A stretch of 64,000 nucleotides of DNA, taken from the NCBI RefSeq assembly GCF_031453995.1, contig NZ_JAVDPZ010000013.1, forward strand, positions 1 through 64,000, in the 5' to 3' direction. Positions 46,971 to 57,686 of this stretch are shown one piece after another; the first letter of the stretch is position 1; the number at the start of each line of letters is the position of its first letter. The notes below the pieces were generated by a model, which was not told the origin of the DNA, made no database searches, and saw nothing but the letters and a program-made list of their open reading frames with translations. The translations under genes were made by a program, and so were the position numbers. The stretch is from Nitrobacter vulgaris. GTDB lineage: Bacteria; Pseudomonadota; Alphaproteobacteria; Rhizobiales; Xanthobacteraceae.

Positions 46971-48053
46971 ATGCTCAAGCAGATTGCCATGCTGACTGTT
47001 GCGATCGGTTTATTCGGTGCGACCACGGCTCGCGCCGACGCTATCATTCCAACCAAGGATATTGCCGGCGCCAGGGATAACGCGCTGCTGAAGCGTTACG
47101 ACGGCTCGTTCATCGTGAGCTATGAGCGCCTCGCCTTCACCGATTTCAAAGTGCCGCTGTCAAGGCTTGAGAAGGCGGGCGACGATCAGCGCGATCGGAT
47201 GAACAATCAGGTGTTCAAACCGAAAAAGGAAATCGAAATCGAGGGCGCGCGCACTCGTATTGCCTATCTGCTACCGGCCGGACGCTCGCCGCTGGAGGTG
47301 TTGCGCAACTATCAGGACGTCGTGAAGGAGGCCGGTGGCGAAATCCTCTACACTTGCAAGAAGGAAGAATGCGGCGGCGATCCCGAGCGCTCCAGCGAGG
47401 GCGGCGGCGACGAAATGAGTCTCATGATGTATTTCGTTTACGCAAACCAGCTGAAGGACGCCGACTTTTCAAACGGCAAATGCGCGCTGACATCCCATGT
47501 CGACGATCAGCGGTTCTTCGCTGCGAAGATCCCGCAAGGCGGCGGCGATGCCTATGTCACCGTGCAAACCTTTCAGGTCGAGGACAACCTGTACTGCAAG
47601 GCATTTAATGAACGAACCGTGGCGCTGGTCCATATCGTCGAACCCAAGCCCCGCGAGCAGAAGATGGTCGTGGTTAAGGCCGAGGAGATGGCGCGGAGCA
47701 TCGGTACGACCGGCCGAGTCGCGCTCTACGGCATCTTCTTCGACACCGACAAAGCCGAGCTCAAACCCGAGTCCGGCCCCACGCTGGCCGAGATCGCAGG
47801 TCTGCTCAAGAACGACCCGAAGCTCGCAGTGCTGATCGTCGGCCACACCGACAATCAGGGCGCGTTCGACCACAACCTCGACCTGTCGCGGCGCCGGGCC
47901 GAGGCGGTAGTGAAGGTGTTGGCGGCAAACCACGGGATCGATCCGAAGCGGCTGCGCGCAGCCGGCGTCGGCATGATGGCGCCCGCCGCCTCGAATGACG
48001 CCGACGACGGCCGAGCCAGGAATCGCCGGGTGGAAGTGGTCAAGCTGAACTGA
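46971..48053 (+). CDS. OmpA-family outer-membrane protein with DUF4892-like domain
   Basis: 360 residues from the ATG at 46971, with signal peptide (IAMLTVAIGLFGATTARADA). The N-terminal domain resembles DUF4892 (DNALLKRYDGSFIVSYERLA, PAGRSPLEVLRNYQDVVKEA, GGEILYTCKKEEC). The C-terminal OmpA domain binds peptidoglycan: YGIFFDTDKAELKPESGPTL, VLIVGHTDNQGAFDHNLDLS, RRRAEAVVKVLAANHGIDPK, ARNRRVEVVKLN. It probably links the outer membrane to the wall. It is 171 bp after htpX on the same strand. Confidence 0.88.
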   Translation: MLKQIAMLTVAIGLFGATTARADAIIPTKDIAGARDNALLKRYDGSFIVSYERLAFTDFKVPLSRLEKAGDDQRDRMNNQVFKPKKEIEIEGARTRIAYLLPAGRSPLEVLRNYQDVVKEAGGEILYTCKKEECGGDPERSSEGGGDEMSLMMYFVYANQLKDADFSNGKCALTSHVDDQRFFAAKIPQGGGDAYVTVQTFQVEDNLYCKAFNERTVALVHIVEPKPREQKMVVVKAEEMARSIGTTGRVALYGIFFDTDKAELKPESGPTLAEIAGLLKNDPKLAVLIVGHTDNQGAFDHNLDLSRRRAEAVVKVLAANHGIDPKRLRAAGVGMMAPAASNDADDGRARNRRVEVVKLN

Positions 48054-48232
48054 CGGCTGTCCGCCGCGAGAGCGGGGCGCGACGTCGGCTCCGGGGGCGC
48101 CGGCGTCACATCCGCAAAAAAATAATTGGAACCAAAGGGAGGGACAGCGCGTTCTGTGCCGATTGTGACCCGGTATGCGGCGTCATTGGGGTCACCCCTC
48201 CCGACGGGCTACCTAACAAAACTTGTCCATCA

Positions 48233-51052
<2,820 letters not shown>

Positions 51053-51187
51053 TATCGGCTGCGAGGTGTGTGTCGGCACCATCCATCATCCATCGCCGTG
51101 GAGAGTGGCGGCGGTCCTGCGCATGGCGTGATCCGTTCTGTGTCGAGACCGACAGGCGATCACTCTTGGTCTCGAACCTGAGAGGAG

Positions 51188-51856
51188 TCACACGTTGCCG
51201 GTCAGGAACGGATTGCTTGCGCGCTCGTAGCCGATGGTCGACCCCGGACCATGTCCGCAGATGAAAGCAACGTCATCCCCAAGCGGCAACAGCTTGTCGG
51301 TAATCGACTTGATCAGCATGGCATGGCTGCCGCCTGGCAAGTCGGTGCGGCCGACGGAACCGTTGAACAACACGTCGCCAACATGCGCAAAGCGCATCTC
51401 CGGGCTGAAAAAAACCACGCTTCCCGGCGAATGGCCGGGACAATGAAGCACATCGAATGCAAGTTGGCCGAACTCGACCCGGTCGCCCTCCTCGAGCCAG
51501 CGGTCCGGGACAAAATTGCGCATTCCGGTCATGCCGTAGTGGCATCCGCTTTCGACGACATGGTCGAGCAGGAACTTGTCGGCGATATGCGGACCCTCGA
51601 TGGGGACCTTCAGCGCGTCGCGCAACTCCGCGGCGCCGCCCACATGATCAATATGGCCGTGCGTCAGCCAGATCCGTCCGACGCTCACACCGGCCTTTTT
51701 AATGGCGGCCCTGACGAGCGGAATATCGCCTCCAGGATCGATCACCACCCCATCCTTGGTGGCTTCGCACCACAACAGGGTGCAGTTCTGTCGGAACGGC
51801 GTCACCGGGATGATGGTGGCGCCGACTTTGGTGCTGCTTTGGTCGTCCCGGCTCAT
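51188..51856 (-). CDS. MBL-fold metallo-hydrolase (glyoxalase II-like)
   Basis: 222 residues. The metal site is complete: WLTHGHIDHVGGAAELRDAL (HxHxDH), VLHCPGHSPGSVVFFSPEM (His), HVGDVLFNGSVGRTDLPGG (Asp) and FICGHGPGSTIGYERASNPF (His). The overall length and motif wording fit the YcbL/glyoxalase II-like subgroup that hydrolyses thioesters such as S-lactoylglutathione; the exact substrate is not certain. No neighbours in an operon. Confidence 0.88.
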   Translation of the reverse strand: MSRDDQSSTKVGATIIPVTPFRQNCTLLWCEATKDGVVIDPGGDIPLVRAAIKKAGVSVGRIWLTHGHIDHVGGAAELRDALKVPIEGPHIADKFLLDHVVESGCHYGMTGMRNFVPDRWLEEGDRVEFGQLAFDVLHCPGHSPGSVVFFSPEMRFAHVGDVLFNGSVGRTDLPGGSHAMLIKSITDKLLPLGDDVAFICGHGPGSTIGYERASNPFLTGNV

Positions 51857-51988
51857 ACGCGCACAATGCCGATTTTTACGGCCTCGCCAAGCGATTTAAC
51901 GTCATCACCGGCGACACACCGAGCCTAGCGCGTACTCCGCAAAGGTGGATACCGTTTTGCGGTCAGAGTACGCACACGTTATTGATTA

Positions 51989-52038
51989 AGAGCATTTTCG
52001 TACGGCTAACCGGATTCCACTTAGCTGGAAAATGCTCT
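51989..52038. repeat. Palindromic repeat AGAGCATTTTC...GAAAATGCTCT
   Basis: 11-bp exact inverted arms at 51989-51999 and 52028-52038 with a 28-base centre. A repeat of this type is frequent in intergenic DNA of this bacterial group, to my recollection. Confidence 0.7.
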
Positions 52039-52077
52039 AAGCCCTTCCGCTTCTGACGGAATCAGAAGTAGTGTTCT

Positions 52078-52141
52078 ATGGTTTTGATTTGACTCGTTTT
52101 CTTCACGCGAACCGGCACCCACGTCGCTCGAAGACGCTATA
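52078..52141 (+). repeat. Dispersed repeat (TTTGATTTGAC...CACGCGAACCGG family), second copy
   Basis: TTTTGATTTGACTCG, then TTCACGCGAACCGGCA, then CGTCGCTCGAAGACGC: the same blocks in the same order as the minus-strand copy at 45318-45380. It ends 6 bp before the mmcB start, so it may form part of the leader. Confidence 0.75.
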
Positions 52142-52146
52142 GTCGC

Positions 52147-52638
52147 ATGGAAACGAATACCGCTCACATCGCCTTTGTGGCCCTGCCGGATCGCCGCCAG
52201 TCGGAGACCGCGCTGGCGATCGCGCGCGGGACCGGCAGACTTTTGCGATCGCTTGGATTTGCGTGTCTCAGCGAATTGTCGCTTCCGTCCGGGCGCCGTG
52301 CCGATCTCGTTGCAGTGAATGCACGCGGCGAGATCTGGATCGTCGAGATCAAGTCATCGGCCGAGGATTTGCGTGCGGACAGGAAGTGGCAGGATTACCG
52401 AGAGCATTGTGATCGCCTGTTCTTCGCTTTCACGCGCGATCTGCCGTGCGATATTTTCCCCGGCGATACGGGGCTAATCGTTGCAGACGCCTATGGCGCC
52501 TACTTGCATTGCGAGGCGCCCGAGCACCGCCTGTCGGCACCGACGCGCAAGGCGATGATGCTGCGCTTCGGGATCGCGGCGGCGCAACGTCTCAATCGCC
52601 TGGCCGATCCGCAGGGCTACACCGACGGTGAATTTTAA
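52147..52638 (+). CDS. mmcB: MmcB-family DNA repair protein
   Basis: 163 residues. The fold looks like a PD-(D/E)xK nuclease: SLPSGRRADLVAVNARGEIW then IVEIKSSAEDLRADRKWQDY, with the D...ExK residues. MmcB is a mitomycin-C resistance nuclease-like protein found in alphaproteobacteria and often regulated by the DNA-damage response. It is a single gene between the MBL hydrolase and regA; I see no LexA box. Confidence 0.85.
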   Translation: METNTAHIAFVALPDRRQSETALAIARGTGRLLRSLGFACLSELSLPSGRRADLVAVNARGEIWIVEIKSSAEDLRADRKWQDYREHCDRLFFAFTRDLPCDIFPGDTGLIVADAYGAYLHCEAPEHRLSAPTRKAMMLRFGIAAAQRLNRLADPQGYTDGEF

Positions 52639-52759
52639 AGCATGAATGTGACTCGAGGGCGGCGCCAGCGCAAGGCGATAAGCCACTTCGCTCGAAACGC
52701 TGCGTCTGACTTAAAGCTGAACGGCTGTCGCCCCTTGAACGGAGGATAACAATTCAGTC

Positions 52760-53314
52760 TCAGCGAGGCGCGCGTTTCGCCAGAATACGTTGCAGCGTGC
52801 GGCGGTGCATGTTGAGCCGCCGCGCCGTTTCCGACACGTTACGACTGCACATCTCGTAAATGCGCTGAATGTGTTCCCAGCGCACGCGATCGGCGGACAT
52901 TGGATTCGGCGGCAACTCGGATTTTTCTGTACCGCTGGCAAGCAGCGCTGCGACCACGTCGTCGGCGTCGGCAGGCTTGGACAGATAATCGATCGCCCCC
53001 ATCTTCACCGCCGTCACAGCGGTCGCGATGTTGCCGTAGCCGGTTAGCACGATCGCTCGAGCATCGGGCCGCTCGCGCTTAAGCGCTGACACAACGTCGA
53101 GGCCATTGCCGTCGCCCAGCCGCAAATCGACCACGGCAAAAGCCGGCGCGGACTTTCCGATATGCGCAAGACCATCAGAGACGCTGCCGCATGAGGTCAC
53201 AGTGAAGCCGCGCGTTTCCATGGCGCGCGACAGCCGCTCCAGAAACGGTTTGTCATCCTCAACGATAAGCAGCGAGCGGTCGGCTTGCGGGATAACGTCG
53301 GGGGTGGCGTTCAC
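52760..53314 (-). CDS. regA: RegA/ActR/PrrA redox response regulator
   Basis: 184 residues from a GTG at 53314, chosen because GAGGT precedes it and the text matches family N-termini (DRSLLIVEDDKPFLERLSRA). Receiver Asp is in FAVVDLRLGDGNGLDVVSAL; conserved Lys is in GAIDYLSKPADADDVVAALL. C-terminal Fis-type HTH is NVSETARRLNMHRRTLQRIL. RegA controls respiration, carbon and nitrogen fixation genes in response to redox state in relatives. It lies 89 bp downstream of its kinase on the same strand. Confidence 0.93.
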   Translation of the reverse strand: MNATPDVIPQADRSLLIVEDDKPFLERLSRAMETRGFTVTSCGSVSDGLAHIGKSAPAFAVVDLRLGDGNGLDVVSALKRERPDARAIVLTGYGNIATAVTAVKMGAIDYLSKPADADDVVAALLASGTEKSELPPNPMSADRVRWEHIQRIYEMCSRNVSETARRLNMHRRTLQRILAKRAPR

Positions 53315-53403
53315 ATTGATACCTCGCGTGATTGGTCTGAAATCATATGATCGCTGAACACCGCACCGCAAGCAATTGTTGCCCAAATCCACGGCCGCGA
53401 TCC

Positions 53404-54744
53404 CTATCCTATTGTCTCCGCAATCGTTTTTGCTGTTTCAAAACGGACACGTGGCCACACAATCCTGACCACCGCGCCATGCTCAGGAAACTTTCGGTTC
53501 TTGAATGATACCTTAGCGCCGGTTCGCTCCAGCAAGGTTCGGGCGATAAAAATTCCAAGACCCAGTCCTGTACGTCCGCCCTGGGCATCGCCGGCGTTGC
53601 GACGGCGCGACAGATAAGGCTCGCCGATCCTCTTCAGAATGTCGGGGACAATGCCCGGTCCGTCGTCCGCAATGACGATCTCAACATTGTCTCTGTCCCA
53701 CCAGGCATTCACTTCGACCGCGCTGCGGGCGAAGTCGACGGCGTTCTCGAGAATGTTGCCGACGCCGTAAAGGATCGCGGGGTTACGCATGCCGACCGGT
53801 TCGTGGTCACCTGCGGCCTCGATCCGGGTCTTGATGTCGATGCCGAAGTCACGATGCGGGGCAACGGTTTCCTCAATCAGCGTCGACAGCGGCATACGAT
53901 CGAAGGGCGCGCCAGATGAGGACAGTTGCGCGATCTTGGCGAGAATATCGCGGCAACGCTGCGCCTGCTCCCGTACGATCCCGAGATCGCCGGCGAGCCG
54001 TTGTGGATCCTGAGCGCCATTCTCCTGCAAGGCTTTTTCCAGCTCGCGCGAAATCAGAAAGATGGTTGAGAGCGGTGTTCCGAGTTCGTGGGCGGCCGCG
54101 GCAGCAAGGCCGTCGATCTGGGTCAGATGCTGTTCGCGGGTCAGCACCAGTTCGGTCGCCGCCAGGGCGTCGAACAGCTTGCGCGCCTGCTCCGTCACCT
54201 GGAATGTGTAAAGGCTCGTGACACCGATCGCCAGGACGATCGATAGCCAGACTCCTATGAGATAGATCGGCGGCAAGACGAGCGGATTGGATGCATCCCA
54301 CGGCAGTGGCAAATGCGTGAAGCCCAGGACCGTCGCGCAGGCGACCGCGAAGCCGCCGAGCGCCATGGTCATTTGCGTCGGCAAGGCGGTGGCCGAGATC
54401 AGTACCGGCGCCAGAAACAGATAGGAGAATGGATTCTGCAAACCGCCGGTGAAGAACAGCAGCGCGGCCAGTTGAGCAATGTTCAGCGCAAGCAGCGTTG
54501 CCGCATGCCATGGCTCGAGCCGCTTCATCGGATTGAAGCTGACTTGCAAAGCGAGATTGAGTAGCGACGACAACCCGACGATCGTCAAACAGGGAGCGGT
54601 TGGCAGATCGAACTCAAGTCCCTGCTCAACAACGAAGATCGCCGCGAGCTGCCCCAATACCGCAAGCCACCGCAGCCGCAAAAGAGTGTCCAGCCGGACG
54701 TAGCGGCGGGGATGGCGGAAATCGGAAGCAGCAACGTCGGTCAT
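53404..54744 (-). CDS. regB: RegB/ActS/PrrB redox-sensing histidine kinase
   Basis: 446 residues. Six N-terminal membrane helices (for example LLALNIAQLAALLFFTGGLQ) include the quinone-linked segment GGLQNPFSYLF. The H box is AAAAHELGTPLSTIFLISRE with the phospho-acceptor His near residue 216, followed by QAQRCRDILAKIAQL, whose Cys is the redox-active one in the RegB family. ATPase motifs NILENAVDF, IADDGPGIVPDILKRIGEPY and GRTGLGLGIFIARTLLERTG are complete. Forms an operon with regA. Confidence 0.95.
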   Translation of the reverse strand: MTDVAASDFRHPRRYVRLDTLLRLRWLAVLGQLAAIFVVEQGLEFDLPTAPCLTIVGLSSLLNLALQVSFNPMKRLEPWHAATLLALNIAQLAALLFFTGGLQNPFSYLFLAPVLISATALPTQMTMALGGFAVACATVLGFTHLPLPWDASNPLVLPPIYLIGVWLSIVLAIGVTSLYTFQVTEQARKLFDALAATELVLTREQHLTQIDGLAAAAAHELGTPLSTIFLISRELEKALQENGAQDPQRLAGDLGIVREQAQRCRDILAKIAQLSSSGAPFDRMPLSTLIEETVAPHRDFGIDIKTRIEAAGDHEPVGMRNPAILYGVGNILENAVDFARSAVEVNAWWDRDNVEIVIADDGPGIVPDILKRIGEPYLSRRRNAGDAQGGRTGLGLGIFIARTLLERTGAKVSFKNRKFPEHGAVVRIVWPRVRFETAKTIAETIG

Positions 54745-55054
54745 TCTCGAAGACTAGAGCATCATTCTGAAAGGTGAGAACTGCTTTCGGAAAAGACATC
54801 TCAAAATAAAATGCGGAGCCGGCTTTCATTTCATGGGACCGGGCCAAGCCCGCATGAAATTTCCGAGACTGATAACGCAGCGCCACCTTGCGCGGCATAG
54901 CAGCGTCCTGGCCTCAAACGAGGCCGGAAAGAGATTTTTTCCACCTGAGGTTTCTCTAAAAGCATCAACCTACTATATCTAGGCAAGCGGTGGATTGACG
55001 CTCTGTATCGCAACGGTCACTATGTTGCGACGCAAAAAAAAGGGGAACAAGCCA
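54745..55054. promoter_or_regulatory. Divergent regB/phaZ promoter region with stem-loop
   Basis: 310 bases. ATTTCATG (54828-54835) and CATGAAAT (54853-54860) pair around an inner GGGC-CAA-GCCC hairpin. This is a strong inverted repeat placed between divergently transcribed genes. A repeat-like segment is near 54750-54790. Confidence 0.35.
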
Positions 55055-56362
55055 ATGCCGATCGGTGAATTTGGACGGCCGCCGGAGATGCCGGCGGAAG
55101 TCAGCCCGTCGATGACGGCGCCGATGTACTGGATGTACGAAATGGCTCAGGCGTCGCTCAACCCGGCTCGCGCCATCACCGATGCAACCAGGATGCTGTT
55201 CCAGAACCCGCTCAATCCGTGGGCGCATACCGAGTTGGGCAAATCCGTCGCCGCGGGTTGCGAACTGTTCGAACGCACCACCCGCCGTTACGCGAAGCCG
55301 GAATGGGGCCTCCACGAAACCGAAGTCAACGGTGTGCGCACACCGATCGAGATCCGCTCGGTCTGGGAGAAACCCTTTTGTCGTCTGCTCCACTTCGATC
55401 GAATGCACACACATCCACTGCGCGTGCCGCAGCAGCGCCTGCTGCTGGTGGCTCCGATGTCGGGTCACTACGCAACCTTGCTGCGCGGAACCGTCGAAGC
55501 GTTCATGCCAACGCATGACGTCTACATTACCGACTGGTCCGATGCCCGAATGGTACCGGTCGCCGAGGGGCGCTTCGATCTCGATGATTTCGTCGACTAT
55601 CTGATTGAGATGCTGCATGTGCTCGGCGGAAACGTCCACGTCATCGCTGTCTGCCAACCGTCGGTCCCGTTGCTGGCCGCCGTGTCGGTGATGGAGGCCG
55701 AGCGCGATCCGTATGTTCCGCTGTCGATGACGTTAATGGGAGGGCCGATTGATACCCGCAAGAATCCGACCGCGGTCAACAATCTCGCCGCCGAAAGGGG
55801 CACCGATTGGTTCCGCAATAACGTCATCACCAAGGTGCCGTTTCCGCACCCTGGGGTGATGCGCGACGTCTATCCCGGCTTCTTGCAGCTCAATGGCTTC
55901 ATCAGCATGAATTTCGATCGCCACATGAATGCGCACAAGAGTCTGTTCGAGAATCTCGTTAAAGGCGACGGCGACCTGGTCGACAAGCATCGCGATTTCT
56001 ATGACGAGTATCTCGCTGTGATGGATCTGACCGCCGAGTATTATCTGCAAACGGTTGATTTGGTGTTCGTCAAGCACGCGCTGCCCGAGGGCGAGATGAC
56101 CCATCGCGGCCGGCTGGTCGAACCTTCGAAGATCACGCGCGTCGCGTTGATGACGGTCGAAGGTGAGAAGGACGACATTTCCGGCCTAGGCCAGACCGAG
56201 GCGGCGCACGCGTTATGCACATCGATCCCAAACAACCGGCGAACCCATTACGTGCAAAAGGATGTTGGTCACTACGGAGTGTTTAACGGGTCGCGGTTCA
56301 GATCGGAGATCGTCCCTCGCATCAATGACTTCATGCAGTCGAACGCCAGACAGCCAGCGTAA
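55055..56362 (+). CDS. phaZ: Intracellular polyhydroxyalkanoate depolymerase
   Basis: Degrades stored PHA granules to hydroxyacyl units. 435 residues from the ATG at 55055 (AGGGGA upstream); upstream ATGs at 55022 and 54995 are possible. N-terminal text PMYWMYEMAQASLNPARAIT is typical of the rhizobial enzyme. The nucleophile region is HVIAVCQPSVPLLAAVSVME, with a Cys in place of the lipase Ser as in other intracellular PhaZ enzymes; the His is in YVQKDVGHYGVFNGSRFR near the C-terminus and an Asp nearby completes the triad. Secretion signal absent. Confidence 0.93.
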   Translation: MPIGEFGRPPEMPAEVSPSMTAPMYWMYEMAQASLNPARAITDATRMLFQNPLNPWAHTELGKSVAAGCELFERTTRRYAKPEWGLHETEVNGVRTPIEIRSVWEKPFCRLLHFDRMHTHPLRVPQQRLLLVAPMSGHYATLLRGTVEAFMPTHDVYITDWSDARMVPVAEGRFDLDDFVDYLIEMLHVLGGNVHVIAVCQPSVPLLAAVSVMEAERDPYVPLSMTLMGGPIDTRKNPTAVNNLAAERGTDWFRNNVITKVPFPHPGVMRDVYPGFLQLNGFISMNFDRHMNAHKSLFENLVKGDGDLVDKHRDFYDEYLAVMDLTAEYYLQTVDLVFVKHALPEGEMTHRGRLVEPSKITRVALMTVEGEKDDISGLGQTEAAHALCTSIPNNRRTHYVQKDVGHYGVFNGSRFRSEIVPRINDFMQSNARQPA

Positions 56363-56699
56363 GCATCGCACGCTGCGGCCGCTGCATCGATCGCACGTAA
56401 ATCCGAACGGAAACAATCGCCTGATCGATCCCGCAGTCAGGGGCGCGGGATCCTGCGGTAACCCTCCAATGATCGGTTCATTTCTTTTGTTTTCAAGAGA
56501 TGAATTCATTTTCATCGCTTCGAGGGTCAACTCAGCCGAATGAAATACAAATTTTCTTGTTCCTGCACCCCTTATATAGCCAATCGGGGATGGATTACCC
56601 CTGTATATTGGGCAAATGATTTGTTTTTGCGCCGATCGATTTGAGTGGCGCCGGATATGGCAGAATCCGGGCGAGATTTCCCGTCCCGGATTTGCAGAC
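56363..56699. other. Intergenic region upstream of the YgjP-type gene
   Basis: 337 bases without a supported gene. AT-rich patches near 56475-56600. No repeat or terminator was clear. Confidence 0.4.
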
Positions 56700-57452
56700 A
56701 TGGCCCGTGCGCTCCTTTATCGACGTCCCGCCGAACCATCCCGGCTTCTCATCAAGCATGGATCCCAGGTTTATTCAGTCCGCTTGCGCCGGCATCGCCG
56801 CGCGCGCCGCTACACCTTGCGAATCCATCCGAGTGACCGCGAAGCGATCCTGACAATGCCGCCGCGAGGAACGCTCGCGGAAGCAAAAGACTTTGCGCAA
56901 CGTCACGGCGGCTGGATCGCGGCGCGTCTCGGGCGGCTGCCGAAGGCGGCGCCCTTCCACCACGGCGCGGTCATTCCGCTGCGCGGCATCGCCCATCGGA
57001 TCGTGCATCGCGCCGGCGAGCGCGGTACCGTGTGGACCGAGACGCGCGATAGTGGCGAGCGTATTCTTTGTGTCGCCGGCGAACTCGAATATCTCGACCG
57101 GCGGGTCCATGATTTCCTGAAACGGGAAGCAAGACGAGACCTACAAAAAGCCTCGCAGCGCCATGCCGACGCGCTTGGCGTCAAGGTCAAGCGCCTTTCG
57201 ATCCGCGACCAATCAAGCCGCTGGGGATCATGCACGTCCTCCGGATCGCTCTCGTTCTCATGGCGGCTCATCCTGGCGCCGCCGTTCGTGCTGGATTATC
57301 TCGCCGCGCACGAGGTCGCCCATCTCGTTGAAATGAATCACTCGCCACGGTTTTGGAAGGTGGTGGCTCGCATCTGTAATCATGTCGAGCGGGCCAAGAA
57401 GTGGCTCGACGTTGAAGGCAACGACCTCCATCGCTACGGTATTCAGGACTGA
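56700..57452 (+). CDS. YgjP/DUF45-type M48-like metallopeptidase
   Basis: 250 residues from the ATG at 56700; an upstream in-frame start (56616) would add an unrelated stretch. The core is SIRDQSSRWGSCTSSGSLSF (family motif RWGSC) followed by LDYLAAHEVAHLVEMNHSPR with the HExxH zinc site, then FWKVVARICNHVERAKKWL. This is a soluble zinc peptidase family related to SprT/wss1 proteases with unclear substrates. No adjacent partner. Confidence 0.88.
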   Translation: MARALLYRRPAEPSRLLIKHGSQVYSVRLRRHRRARRYTLRIHPSDREAILTMPPRGTLAEAKDFAQRHGGWIAARLGRLPKAAPFHHGAVIPLRGIAHRIVHRAGERGTVWTETRDSGERILCVAGELEYLDRRVHDFLKREARRDLQKASQRHADALGVKVKRLSIRDQSSRWGSCTSSGSLSFSWRLILAPPFVLDYLAAHEVAHLVEMNHSPRFWKVVARICNHVERAKKWLDVEGNDLHRYGIQD

Positions 57453-57520
57453 TCTCGGAACTGCCGACGCGGCCGAAGTCTTACGAGGGCTTGATTGCTT
57501 TGGTTGGAACTGAAGCGCTT

Positions 57521-57655
57521 CGTCATTGCGAGGAGCACAGTTCCTCGTCTTCGAGGAACGACGGTGACGAAGCAATCCAGCTCTCTTTCTTGCTATCTGG
57601 ATTGCTTCGCTCAGCACAAAATTGGCAGCCAATTTGTCGCGAGTTCGCAATGACG
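57521..57655. repeat. Nested palindromic repeat (CGTCATTGCGA...TCGCAATGACG)
   Basis: Outer arms CGTCATTGCGA (57521-57531) and TCGCAATGACG (57645-57655) are exact inverses. Nested inside are CGAAGCAATCCAG (57568-57580) and CTGGATTGCTTCG (57597-57609), plus GTTCCTCG/CGAGGAAC and AATTGG/CCAATT hairpins. This is a MITE-like or bacterial interspersed repeat I associate with Bradyrhizobium/Rhodopseudomonas-type genomes. It lies between two convergent genes and may act as a bidirectional terminator. Confidence 0.85.
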
Positions 57656-57686
57656 CGTTGAGAGCTTCATCTTATTTTGTCATGCC

